This document shows positions 43,725 to 52,279 of a stretch of 64,000 nucleotides of DNA, one piece after another. Within the stretch, counting starts at the first letter, position 1. The number at the start of each line of letters is the position of its first letter. Position numbers and translations under genes: made by a program. The notes below the pieces were generated by a model that was not told the DNA's origin, did not search any database, and saw only the letters and a list, made by a program, of their open reading frames with translations. The stretch covers positions 93,590-157,589 of the forward strand of contig JAPLNI010000052.1 in the NCBI GenBank assembly GCA_026692865.1, given 5' to 3'. This DNA comes from Planctomycetota bacterium (lineage in GTDB: Bacteria > Planctomycetota > Planctomycetia > Pirellulales > Pirellulaceae).

Positions 43725-44582
43725 CTAAGGAATCCTTCGAACTTCGGTCGCGTCCAGCACATCGCCCTCACCGTCCACTGGCGGACGCTGCTGCCGGCCA
43801 CCGAACGATTCAGGGGGCCAACTTTGGTAGCCTGATGACATGGGAACGTCTTGATAAACGGACCCACCCGGTGATTGCATGCCTTGCTCACGCAGATGTT
43901 CCACTCGAGCCATCATGAGCTCTTGGAACCCGGCGATCAATACGAAAACTCCAATGAGCACGAGATGGAAACCGTAGATAAATCCCGCGATGATTAAAAC
44001 CCCGGCCAAGTAACGACTAACTCGAGCTGCAACTTCGGTTGCTCGCAATCGTGACATTCGGAGCTGAAGAAGGCTTCGCAGGATTCGCCCACCGTCCATC
44101 GGAAGTGCTGGAAACATGTTGAAAACTGCAAGGCTAACGTTAATGGCGACCAGCTGAAGCAGTAACGAATGACTCAGAATGTCCGCATTTTGCATGTTCG
44201 CTATCACGACTTTGATCCCAAACAGGCTCGCTAGAACCAGGGCGATCACCACATTGACGGCTGGTCCGGCAATGGCGATCCAAAACTCCGCGATCGGACT
44301 CTTCGGCATTCGTTCCAGCCGGGCGAGACCGCCGATCGGTAGGATTGAAATGTCGAGCGTTTGAATTCCGTATTGTCTGGCAGTCATCGCGTGCCCGAGT
44401 TCATGGAGGTAAACGCAAAAGAAGATCGCCATTACAAACCCAGTTGCAGAGACTGCGGCCGCTAGTCCGCCCTGGCCAAGTGCCTGCAGAACGATCCAAA
44501 GAAGCAATATCCAAAAGCTCCAATGGATATACGTTTCAATTCCAAAAATTCGCCCGAGTTTGAGCGTCGAACACATAAGCAA
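43725..44582 (-). CDS. Site-2 protease family membrane metallopeptidase (M50)
   Basis: Intramembrane zinc protease of 285 aa, similar to the SpoIVFB/Rv2869-type group without CBS domains. The zinc motif is H60-E-L-G-H64 in VYLHELGHAMTARQYG, and the second motif with the third ligand is NMFPALPMDGGRILRSLL. Five to six hydrophobic helices are visible, including WSFWILLLWIVLQALG and FWIAIAGPAVNVVIALVLAS. The tail beyond residue 230 is hydrophilic and Gln/Pro-rich. Such proteases release membrane-bound regulators or clear signal peptides. The partner is not evident. It is first of a two-gene unit with dusB. Confidence 0.92.
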   Translation of the reverse strand: MLMCSTLKLGRIFGIETYIHWSFWILLLWIVLQALGQGGLAAAVSATGFVMAIFFCVYLHELGHAMTARQYGIQTLDISILPIGGLARLERMPKSPIAEFWIAIAGPAVNVVIALVLASLFGIKVVIANMQNADILSHSLLLQLVAINVSLAVFNMFPALPMDGGRILRSLLQLRMSRLRATEVAARVSRYLAGVLIIAGFIYGFHLVLIGVFVLIAGFQELMMARVEHLREQGMQSPGGSVYQDVPMSSGYQSWPPESFGGRQQRPPVDGEGDVLDATEVRRIP

Positions 44583-44658
44583 AGCTTCGTAAGTGACTGG
44601 TTAAACCAAAACCATATTGTATCCGATGATTCGGTGATTTGTCATCGAATGAAACGCC

Positions 44659-44679
44659 AAGATCCGACGGGGGGATCTT
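44659..44679. terminator. Hairpin, possible terminator
   Basis: AAGATCC and GGATCTT form a 7-bp stem around a G-rich 7-base loop, followed on the plus strand by TTTCTTCTC. No plus-strand gene ends nearby, so if it works at all it is probably as part of the 3' region of the sulfatase gene read from the right. Confidence 0.3.
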
Positions 44680-44732
44680 TCTTCTCGAATCGACTCCCGT
44701 GAGCGATCTACCACAATAGGGCCGTTTAAACC

Positions 44733-44750
44733 CGGACTTCGAAAAGTCCG
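44733..44750 (-). terminator. Hairpin after the sulfatase gene, possible terminator
   Basis: CGGACTT-CGAA-AAGTCCG is a perfect 7-bp stem with a 4-base loop, 45 bases past the stop codon of the minus-strand sulfatase. Read on that strand it is followed by a short GGTTTAAAC, a weak U-rich end. Confidence 0.45.
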
Positions 44751-44794
44751 AGGTACGGAGAGGAAAACAGTTAGATATGGATCCAGCGTCTAGA

Positions 44795-46717
44795 TTACTT
44801 TATCGGCGTGTGAAGGGCCTCGTTTTCGGAGAGAAGCTGAATCGCCTTTACCGCTCGGATTGGGTACGTTTCGTAGCGGCTGGGGACTAAGGATTTCTTC
44901 TTCTCGATCATTGACAGGCCGCCTGGGATTTCGTCCTTGCTGAGATTACAAGCCATCATCGATTCCAGGGCCAACAACTGCTCGAAAAAACTACTTTTCG
45001 GATCGGTCGCAATTTGTGAAAGCCGATTGATAGCCGCCGCTCGTTGAGCTTTATCGCCCGCACGTGCGAGTGTTTCGCAGGCCACAACGCTTACGACAGG
45101 GGAATCGTCCGAGTTGATTATCGTTGTGAGAGAATCGAGCTGGCAAGGTTTCCCTTGCAGTGATCGATATGTCAAACCAATCGCGCTCCAATAACGAACA
45201 ATTGGGTTGTCAGATTTCAGGTTAGTTTGAACGCGAGATTCAGGTACTGCAAGATCCGTTGCTTGGTCGGCTGCATCCCAAATCTTTTCTACTGGAAACC
45301 ACGAATCTTCTTTAGCCAACTCCGCGATTGTGTTTGGCTGGGAATCGACCTCCTTTTTCATGATTGCCTCGGGCATCAATCCGAGATCACGTTTAGCGAT
45401 CATCCACACCCGCAGTGCGGACTTCAAGCGATCGCGTTGCGAGGAGTACTCGGGGTTGTCGATTAGGTTGTTTGTCTGTTGAGGATCTTTCTGAATGTCA
45501 TAAAGTTCCGCCGATGGTTTCAGTTGCCAAAAGAGCGATTGAGCTGGTGTGGTCTTTCCTGACTTCGCCGCGTTTAGCCAAGCGACAGTGGTCGGTGTCT
45601 GGTACATGTACTCGAGATACTGCCCTTGCGCACGATGTGGCATAAAGTTGCGGATGTACAAAAACTCTTTGTCACGAACGGCTCGCGAGCAATCGTATCG
45701 TTCGTCCATGCGGTCGCGAAAACCGAAAATGTATTCATGCTCGGATGTTGGTTGCTTGCTCAGAAGGGCACGACCGTGGAGATAACTTGGGACCTCTGTT
45801 TGGCTAAGATTCAAGACCGTTGGAGCGATGTCGAGAAAGCTAACTAGTTCATCCGACGTGCTGCCGCTTTTGTAGCTAGCTCCGACTTGGTTCCTCAATT
45901 TTTCAGGAACCGAAATCATCAATGCGACTCGTAGCCCAGATTGGTACAGCCATCGCTTGCCTCGAGGCATCCCGCTTCCATGATCTCCAAAGAACATGAC
46001 GATCGTAGAGTCAGCTAATCCATCTTGCTTCAATTGGTCAAGTATCTCGCCAACTTCGGTATCCATCTCAGTCAACCGATCGTAGTACTGTGCCCAGTCT
46101 TGTCGGATTTCAGGAAGGTCTGGATGATAAGCCGGAAGTTTGACCTTTGCAGGATCGTGAACTTGTTTGTGCGGTCGCGTTCGCAACTTGGATTCATGGG
46201 AGGTCTCAATGTTGAAGACTGCAAAGAAAGGTTGATTGGCAGCGCGGTTTCTCCAGTGCGCACGGGCATTGGATGCATCCCAAACGCCCTCAGGTTTGAT
46301 GACGTTGTAATCTTCTTTTTTTGCATTGGTACAGTAGTAGCCGTTTTGTCGTAGCAATTGAGGGTATAACAAGATCGTCTTGGGTAAGGCGACTTCACTG
46401 CGCATGTGCGAGGCCCCAAGTGAAGGGGGCCACATTCCAGTAATAATGGTGGTTCGCGCTGGCGCACAAACGGGCGCGTTGGACCAAGCATTCAAGTATC
46501 GGACCGACTGCGATGCAAGTCGATCAATATTCGGCGTCTTTGAGTAGGTATCACCAAAACAACCCAGCTCGCATCCGTTATCTTCACTCGAGATAATTAA
46601 AATGTTAGGCCGCTCTGCCGCCACGAGCAGAGCGGCAAGCTGAAGTGACAAAAGACATGCGATGGCAATCGGTGTACGTGCAGAAAGCCAGAAAAAGATT
46701 CGATGTGGGAGGTACAT
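44795..46717 (-). CDS. Secreted sulfatase (heparan N-sulfatase-like) with C-terminal helical repeats
   Basis: Exported sulfatase of 640 aa. A signal segment spans about residues 15-34. Metal residues lie in NILIISSEDNGCELGCFG. The formylglycine motif is C-A-P-A-R in APVCAPARTTIITGM, the variant with Ala in place of Ser. The second active-site block is MFFGDHGSGMPRGKRWLYQSG. The sequence resembles the N-sulfoglucosamine sulfohydrolase-like group. After about residue 500 a helical stretch (NPIVRYWSAIGLTYRSL, VVSVVACETLARAGDKAQR, FFEQLLALESMMACN) looks like HEAT-type repeats, an extension seen in some planctomycete sulfatases. Operon partners are not apparent. Confidence 0.93.
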   Translation of the reverse strand: MYLPHRIFFWLSARTPIAIACLLSLQLAALLVAAERPNILIISSEDNGCELGCFGDTYSKTPNIDRLASQSVRYLNAWSNAPVCAPARTTIITGMWPPSLGASHMRSEVALPKTILLYPQLLRQNGYYCTNAKKEDYNVIKPEGVWDASNARAHWRNRAANQPFFAVFNIETSHESKLRTRPHKQVHDPAKVKLPAYHPDLPEIRQDWAQYYDRLTEMDTEVGEILDQLKQDGLADSTIVMFFGDHGSGMPRGKRWLYQSGLRVALMISVPEKLRNQVGASYKSGSTSDELVSFLDIAPTVLNLSQTEVPSYLHGRALLSKQPTSEHEYIFGFRDRMDERYDCSRAVRDKEFLYIRNFMPHRAQGQYLEYMYQTPTTVAWLNAAKSGKTTPAQSLFWQLKPSAELYDIQKDPQQTNNLIDNPEYSSQRDRLKSALRVWMIAKRDLGLMPEAIMKKEVDSQPNTIAELAKEDSWFPVEKIWDAADQATDLAVPESRVQTNLKSDNPIVRYWSAIGLTYRSLQGKPCQLDSLTTIINSDDSPVVSVVACETLARAGDKAQRAAAINRLSQIATDPKSSFFEQLLALESMMACNLSKDEIPGGLSMIEKKKSLVPSRYETYPIRAVKAIQLLSENEALHTPIK

Positions 46718-46832
46718 CTTGTGTAATGCTTTATTCGAAAGGTTTAGAAAGGAGACGCTCTTCTAGGATAGCGTGTTCTCATGAAACCGTGGCATTGCTC
46801 GGAAAAAAATACGCACTCAGCGACGCTCGCCG

Positions 46833-46920
46833 GTAGCCGGATTCGTAAGAAATTCGTAAGAATTCGTGTGCTGAATCATTTTTCCAAGTGAGCGAGCAGA
46901 AGTCTTACGACTGCGGCTAC
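46833..46920 (+). repeat. Family A REP-like pair, copy A4
   Basis: The copy begins GTAGCCGG and ends CGGCTAC, the last bases overlapping the mlaD stop codon. The first hairpin contains an internal duplication of ATTCGTAAGAA, so ATTCGTAAGAA occurs twice in a row. The second hairpin is AGTC-TTAC-GACT. It lies between mlaD (its 3' side) and the sulfatase gene. Confidence 0.85.
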
Positions 46921-48170
46921 TTGAGGCCCGCGCCGTTGGGGCGGCCTTGTAGAGCGCCACGTACGCCTAGCTGGCCAGGGTCGCGAGCAATCTTGTCCGT
47001 GAAGATTCGAACGTCATCCGCGATTGGTTGGAGCCGTTGCGAAAGAAGACGAACGTTTTGGATCGTTTGGATGACTTCGAAATACAATTGCTGATCGTCG
47101 ACCAGTCGAGCGATGGTTCCATTTCCAGAATTCAGTCGGCTGGCGAAGACACGCATATCAGCCAAAAGCACATCCAAATTCTGGAGACTGTTCACTGCGC
47201 CATCAATGAGTTCGTCTGCACGTTCGCCAAGCGGATCAGTGAAACGCCCGATATTTCGTAACGCAACATTGGCATTGTCGACCGCTTCTTTCGCCGTTCC
47301 ACCGATACCGGTGAATTCTCCACCGAGTTCCTCGAGGGTTCCGCTAAGTTTTTCGAAGTTGACTAAGATTCGTTGTGTTTGCTGGATGACCGTCTTTGCT
47401 TCGTCGAATATCGAGGGGAGCCGTTCAAGTGCTTCAGCGATCGCCTCTGGAAGCCGTGAGTCCTCGATTTGGACTGCGACTCGATTGATCGTTCCAAGAG
47501 TCCCGTTGAAAGTCTCAATCGTGCCTTTGACTTTATCAATGACGTCACGAACTTGTCCGCGTCCGCCGCCGACAACGTCTTCCAGAGAAGTCGCAAGCGA
47601 TTCGACTTTTTGACTCGCTCGATCGATAGCGGAAAATGTTTGTGAAAAGTTACCCTGCATCTTCATCAAGACATCCAGTGGATCTGCTTGAACGACGCCA
47701 CCGGTGAGCAAGTCACCCGAAGCCATCGGTGTGTCAGCAAGCTGTTTCTCTTCGGCATCGAGAAAGTCGTTTCGAAGCCCACCAGCAGCTCCGTCGAAAC
47801 GAGTCAAGATTTCGCGTTCTGTTGCAGGTACAAACTCGACGGTCGCGTCACCAGTGATGAGCGAACCGGCGGAGATCTTGCAGGTCTCGCCTTGCGTGAT
47901 CTTTACATTGCGATCCAACTCAAGCTCTAAATTGACGCCAGCGCTTCCATCCAAAAGTTTGATTCCCGCAACACGTCCGATATCAACACCACTTTTACGC
48001 ACAGGTGTATCTGGGCCTACACCGGGAGCACTCGGGAAAGTAATGGTGACTCGATAACGGTCCAGCAGAAATGTCGGTACGGCTCCGAAAAATGCAATCA
48101 GCAGCACACCAACAATCGCGGATGCTAATACCAATACGCCGACACCAAAACGATAGCCACTTTCTTCCAT
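46917..48170 (-). CDS. mlaD: MCE-domain lipid-binding protein (MlaD-like)
   Basis: Substrate-binding component of an Mla/Ttg2-type ABC transporter that moves phospholipids between membranes. One N-terminal transmembrane helix (about residues 8-30) anchors it. The single MCE domain follows (RVTITFPSAPGVGPDTPVRK, GVDIGRVAGIKLL, GETCKISAGSLITGDATVEF). Residues 190-400 form long helices with heptad character typical of MCE tails that build a channel or needle. The start ATG shares one base with the stop of the ATPase gene (TAATG) and has GGGGAGAAGAG ahead of it, showing tight coupling. It is the last gene of the operon. Confidence 0.92.
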   Translation of the reverse strand: MEESGYRFGVGVLVLASAIVGVLLIAFFGAVPTFLLDRYRVTITFPSAPGVGPDTPVRKSGVDIGRVAGIKLLDGSAGVNLELELDRNVKITQGETCKISAGSLITGDATVEFVPATEREILTRFDGAAGGLRNDFLDAEEKQLADTPMASGDLLTGGVVQADPLDVLMKMQGNFSQTFSAIDRASQKVESLATSLEDVVGGGRGQVRDVIDKVKGTIETFNGTLGTINRVAVQIEDSRLPEAIAEALERLPSIFDEAKTVIQQTQRILVNFEKLSGTLEELGGEFTGIGGTAKEAVDNANVALRNIGRFTDPLGERADELIDGAVNSLQNLDVLLADMRVFASRLNSGNGTIARLVDDQQLYFEVIQTIQNVRLLSQRLQPIADDVRIFTDKIARDPGQLGVRGALQGRPNGAGLK

Positions 48171-49093
48171 TACTCTTCTCCCCTCGCATCAAGATGTTTG
48201 AGGGTGTCCAAGTCGCCAAGCCCGGCGTTCTCAGTACGAGCGGCTCGCATTTCCATCAATCGCTCACCGGCTTCTCCGCGAACAAATTGGCGAACACGTC
48301 GATCTTGCGTGTGGTCAATTTCGTCAGGCGTTCCATCAAATAGAACTTGGGATTCGCCTTTGGCCAAACGGGAGTAGGGATAAAGCATGATAATGCGATC
48401 AGCCACTTTCTTAGCCGAATGCATATCGTGAGTAACCATCACACTCGTCACAGGATACTTCCGACGAGTTCGCATGATAAGCTCGTTGATGACGTCGCTC
48501 ATGATCGGATCTAAACCTGTCGTTGGCTCGTCATAGAGGATTAAATCGGGTTCAAGAATCAAGGCTCGCGCAAGTCCTACTCGTTTACGCATACCACCTG
48601 AAAGTTGTGCGGGTCGCTTAGCAATAACCGCATCGGGCAATCCGACTTCGGCCAGTCGATCTAGAACCAGCGTGTCCGCATTCTTGCCACTAGGAACACC
48701 ATGTTGTGTCATCGGGAAAGCAACGTTCTGACCGATTGTCATGCTGTCAAAAAGTGCTGCATTTTGAAAAACAAAACCGAAACGACGGCGGAGTCGAGTC
48801 ATGTCGACGTCGTTCAATGAATGAATATCGACTCCGTCGAACAAGATTTTTCCAGACGTAGGCTTTAGCAAACCGACCAGCGATTTCAGCAACATCGTCT
48901 TACCGCAACCGCTCTCGCCAATGATCGCGACGGTTTGGCCGCGTGGTATCGAAAGCGAGATACGATTCAGGACAGTTTGCCTTCCGAAGACCAACGACAT
49001 TTCGCGAGTCTCGACAAGCGAAGAGGCGTTCGAAGTTAACTCAATATTGAATTCAGGAGCGAGTATCAAAATAGTTTTACTCCCCCTGGCCAT
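48170..49093 (-). CDS. mlaF: ABC transporter ATP-binding protein (MlaF-like)
   Basis: ATPase of the lipid transport system, about 307 aa. Walker A is GESGCGKTMLLKSLVG, the Q loop region is FGFVFQNAALFDSM, the ABC signature is LSGGMRKRVGLARAL, Walker B is LILYDEPTTGLDP and the H loop is VMVTHDM. The C-terminus carries about 45 extra residues. The frame runs far into mlaE (to 49234). I use ATG 49093, which overlaps mlaE by 28 bp. A TTG at 49069 overlapping the mlaE stop is an equally plausible start, with GGGGGAG before it. Confidence 0.93.
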   Translation of the reverse strand: MARGSKTILILAPEFNIELTSNASSLVETREMSLVFGRQTVLNRISLSIPRGQTVAIIGESGCGKTMLLKSLVGLLKPTSGKILFDGVDIHSLNDVDMTRLRRRFGFVFQNAALFDSMTIGQNVAFPMTQHGVPSGKNADTLVLDRLAEVGLPDAVIAKRPAQLSGGMRKRVGLARALILEPDLILYDEPTTGLDPIMSDVINELIMRTRRKYPVTSVMVTHDMHSAKKVADRIIMLYPYSRLAKGESQVLFDGTPDEIDHTQDRRVRQFVRGEAGERLMEMRAARTENAGLGDLDTLKHLDARGEE

Positions 49094-49962
49094 ATCGATA
49101 GGTAAACGACGTCCAAAAGGATGTTTAGCAAAAGGTCGAGCACTAAGATTAAGACGAAGCTGAGAACGAAAGCCGCCGTAGCAGCACGTCCAACGCCTTC
49201 GGCACCAGCCTGGCAATGAAATCCGCGGTAGCAACTGACAACAGCTATCGTACCACCGAAAAAAATGCTTTTGAAAACGCCCGCAAAGAAATCGAAGCCA
49301 CCGACAAAGTCCCGACTGTTTCGGATGTATTGTGCATGATCGATTCCTAGCAAGATGACACTATAAAAGTAGCCACCCAAAATGCCCATGAAGTCGGCCA
49401 TCACCGTCAAGGCCGGGATCAACAGGACGCACGCCAGGAATCGCGGGACAACCAAATAGTGAATTGGATTAGCCCCCATACTGATGAGGGCATCGATTTG
49501 TTCTGTAACCCGCATCGTCCCCAGAACGGCTGCCATCGCGCTACCTACTCGACCGGCTAACATTGTCGCAGCAAGAACGGGCCCCAGCTCGCGAACCAAT
49601 GAATAGTTGATAACCGCTCCCAAACGACTCTCAAGGCCGATGTTCTTAAACTGGGTATAGCTTTGATTTGCAAGAACCATACCAATAAATGTTCCCGTCA
49701 ACGCAACGACAGGCAAGCTTAAAACTCCAACCGCGTAAAAATTTGGGAGTAGCGTTTCTTTTTTTGGACGAGCTGTAAAAATCCAGAGGAAAATTTGTCC
49801 GGCGAAAATGACGATGTCCCCAAGTTCGCTCACGATATCAAAAACAAAGTTACCGCAGCGCATCGTCAAATCACGACTCACTTGGCCGATTTTCTCGACC
49901 AAGCGATTAGAATTTGAAGGAATTGTTACAGTTTTCATTTTTGAACTCGTGCATGGATGCAT
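49066..49962 (-). CDS. mlaE: ABC transporter permease (MlaE family)
   Basis: Integral membrane permease of 298 aa. MlaE family blocks are FYAVGVLSLPVVALTGTFIGMVLANQSY, RLGAVINYSLVRELGPVLAATMLAGRVGSAMAAVLGTMRVTEQIDAL, ANPIHYLVVPRFLACVLLIPAL and the C-terminal FSVSCYRGFHC-like VVSCYRGFHCQAGAEGVGRAATAAFVLSFVLIL. Five hydrophobic helices are visible. It is the first gene of an mlaE-mlaF-mlaD operon on the minus strand. The ATG at 49962 is used, and an in-frame ATG at 49938 is an alternative. Planctomycetes have an outer membrane, so trafficking between inner and outer membrane is the expected role. Confidence 0.93.
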   Translation of the reverse strand: MHPCTSSKMKTVTIPSNSNRLVEKIGQVSRDLTMRCGNFVFDIVSELGDIVIFAGQIFLWIFTARPKKETLLPNFYAVGVLSLPVVALTGTFIGMVLANQSYTQFKNIGLESRLGAVINYSLVRELGPVLAATMLAGRVGSAMAAVLGTMRVTEQIDALISMGANPIHYLVVPRFLACVLLIPALTVMADFMGILGGYFYSVILLGIDHAQYIRNSRDFVGGFDFFAGVFKSIFFGGTIAVVSCYRGFHCQAGAEGVGRAATAAFVLSFVLILVLDLLLNILLDVVYLSIWPGGVKLF

Positions 49963-50133
49963 GCTTTCTCGTGCTGTAAAGTCGTGGTCAGGCGACGAAA
50001 AGTCAGCACGCTGTTAAGATGTATCGACCAGGAAGACTCTGCGGCTTGAGTGAACTTTTTCGATGTCTGGTTTTGCTAGCGATCGATTGTTTCTTTTGAA
50101 ACAGCAATAACTCCACTTCAGAACTATTTAAAT

Positions 50134-52134
50134 ATGATTCGATTCCAAAAACTGTATTCATTGGTTCTTGGCATTTTGCTTTTTCAAGCATCCACTTCCC
50201 ACGCGATTGATCTGCGGCTTCGCCCCGAATCGGCGCACGATTTACGGATCACAGAAATCAACAAAGGGTGGCAGCTTGAAACAACCGGCTCGGATCCGTT
50301 TGTAGTTACCGAGCTCTCGGACAAATTTACCGACGAAAACGAAGTCTTGGAGTTCGAGTATTTGTGCGTCGAGCCAATTAAAAACCCAAGTATCTATTTC
50401 GGACCGCCTATCACGGCAGCAAATAAGTTTGATTTGCCAACAATTCGCCAGGCTGAAGGCTGGTACACCTATTCGGCCGACCTCACGATTGCCCATGGGA
50501 AAAAACTTCCACAAGCAACCCGCGTGCTCCGCATCGACTTCGGATCAAAACCAGGCGTTACCCTCCAAGTTCGCAAGCTAAAATTGCGACCTCGTTCGGA
50601 GAAAGAGATCGAATCAATTGCCAACGGTATAGCCATCGAGAATCAAAAGAAGCAATCGGCTGATCGGATCACAAACTATCTTGCTTCAAAGTCGCTCGCG
50701 ATCATCGAATCGGTGCAAATGGGTAAAGAGTTGATCACTGTCAAAGCAATCTCGGACGATTCAACGTCGGTTCCGAAATTGGTTGAGATGCCTGTCGAAT
50801 ATTCTATCGGTGATAAGAAGCAACCACTCCCCGTGAAGTTTACGCATCGATTCGTCGACGGTCGTATCGTCATGGAGTTCCCGCGACGAATTGATAATCG
50901 CGACCGTTTGCATAGCGGATTCGCCTTGGTGTCACCGAACAATTCAGCAGAAGCAATTGATTACCGAACTTTCGCAACCAGCTTTGACCCACCAGCGATC
51001 CCGGTAGCGATACCGCCAAAGCCACGCAATCAAAAAGGGCTCTCGGGGGTAAGCGACGGACCGGAATCGGACTTGAAAGAGTTGGGCATCTCGGCTGTGA
51101 CTATGAATCTTGTGCTGAATCGTTTTGTCACTGAGACTAACGGGCCAAAGCGAGAACTAATTCCTGTCGACGGAAAGCCGATTTACTTCAACCACGATGC
51201 GTTTGCTGGAATCGATCAACTTACGAAACTCGCGCGACGAAACAACATTGTTATTTCAGCCATCCTGTTGATCGTGAACAAAGATTCCATCGGTCCAAAG
51301 TCTCCTTTAATACATCCAGAGGCCGATGGTGGTGTCTATACAATGCCAGACCTGACAACCGCGCGAGGCGCAGGAGTCTATGCGTTTGTTCTCGACAAGC
51401 TTGCTGAGCGATATCGTGATCCGACGAGCGAACTCGGGGGTATCACGAATTGGATTGCCCATAACGAGGTCGACTTTCACAGCGTATGGACGAACCTTGG
51501 CAAACAGCCTCGTGCGGTCGCGACCGAGACTTACTATCGATCGATGCGAATGATTCATAACACGGCAAGAATGTATCAACCCGGTGCAAGGGTCTTCGCT
51601 TCGCTGACTCATCACTGGGTGCAGGCCGATGATGGCTCAGGTCGACAGTTATCGCCTCGCGAAGTGATCGAAACTCTTCAACGATATAGTGCCATCGAAG
51701 GCGATTTTGCTTGGGGGGTTGCCTATCATCCGTATCCTGAATCGTTGTTCGCAAAAGTCGCTTGGGAAGACAAAACACCGACCGATAGCTTTGATACGCC
51801 GCTTATTACTATTCAAAACTTACCTGTCCTCGGACGTTTTCTCGAGCAGCCATCGATGCGAGATTCGCAAGGAAACGTGAGGCCCGTTATCTTGAGCGAG
51901 CAAGGCTTTCACACCGCCGATAACAGCGAAGAAGCTCAGCAAGCCCAAGCTCAATCACTTATCTATGCGATGAACAAAGTGCGAAGCCTTCCAATCGTCG
52001 AATCGTTTCACTACCACCGTTGGCTAGATCATCCTGATGAAGGCGGGCTACATCTGGGCTTACGAACCGAACCCTCAAAAACACAACCCGTCGGAACAAA
52101 AAAGCAAGCCTGGGAAGCATATCGCAAGGAGTAG
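50134..52134 (+). CDS. Exported DUF5722-like protein (probable TIM-barrel glycoside hydrolase relative)
   Basis: Exported protein of 666 aa with a signal peptide (about residues 1-24, ending SHA). Residues 25-150 look like a beta-sandwich domain. The main part from about residue 300 resembles the DUF5722 family: KGLSGVSDGPESDLKELGISAVTMNLVLN, FNHDAFAGIDQLTKLARRNNIVISAILL, GITNWIAHNEVDFHSVWTNLG, FASLTHHWVQADDGSGR, WGVAYHPYPESLF and VILSEQGFHT. The positions of Asn-Glu and the later Glu resemble clan A glycoside hydrolases, which is inference. It is divergent from the mla operon. The match to DUF5722 is from memory of the family and not certain. Confidence 0.7.
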   Translation: MIRFQKLYSLVLGILLFQASTSHAIDLRLRPESAHDLRITEINKGWQLETTGSDPFVVTELSDKFTDENEVLEFEYLCVEPIKNPSIYFGPPITAANKFDLPTIRQAEGWYTYSADLTIAHGKKLPQATRVLRIDFGSKPGVTLQVRKLKLRPRSEKEIESIANGIAIENQKKQSADRITNYLASKSLAIIESVQMGKELITVKAISDDSTSVPKLVEMPVEYSIGDKKQPLPVKFTHRFVDGRIVMEFPRRIDNRDRLHSGFALVSPNNSAEAIDYRTFATSFDPPAIPVAIPPKPRNQKGLSGVSDGPESDLKELGISAVTMNLVLNRFVTETNGPKRELIPVDGKPIYFNHDAFAGIDQLTKLARRNNIVISAILLIVNKDSIGPKSPLIHPEADGGVYTMPDLTTARGAGVYAFVLDKLAERYRDPTSELGGITNWIAHNEVDFHSVWTNLGKQPRAVATETYYRSMRMIHNTARMYQPGARVFASLTHHWVQADDGSGRQLSPREVIETLQRYSAIEGDFAWGVAYHPYPESLFAKVAWEDKTPTDSFDTPLITIQNLPVLGRFLEQPSMRDSQGNVRPVILSEQGFHTADNSEEAQQAQAQSLIYAMNKVRSLPIVESFHYHRWLDHPDEGGLHLGLRTEPSKTQPVGTKKQAWEAYRKE

Positions 52135-52279
52135 ACTTTCGCCTGCATGTTCCGAGCCCTCCCGGTCATTATTCCAACGATTCAAACCATCAATCGCCGC
52201 GAGTCACCCGTGTCTAGCGCCATCGACTCAGGTGATCCTGATTATTTCCACCCACATGTCGGAACTATCGATTTGCCTA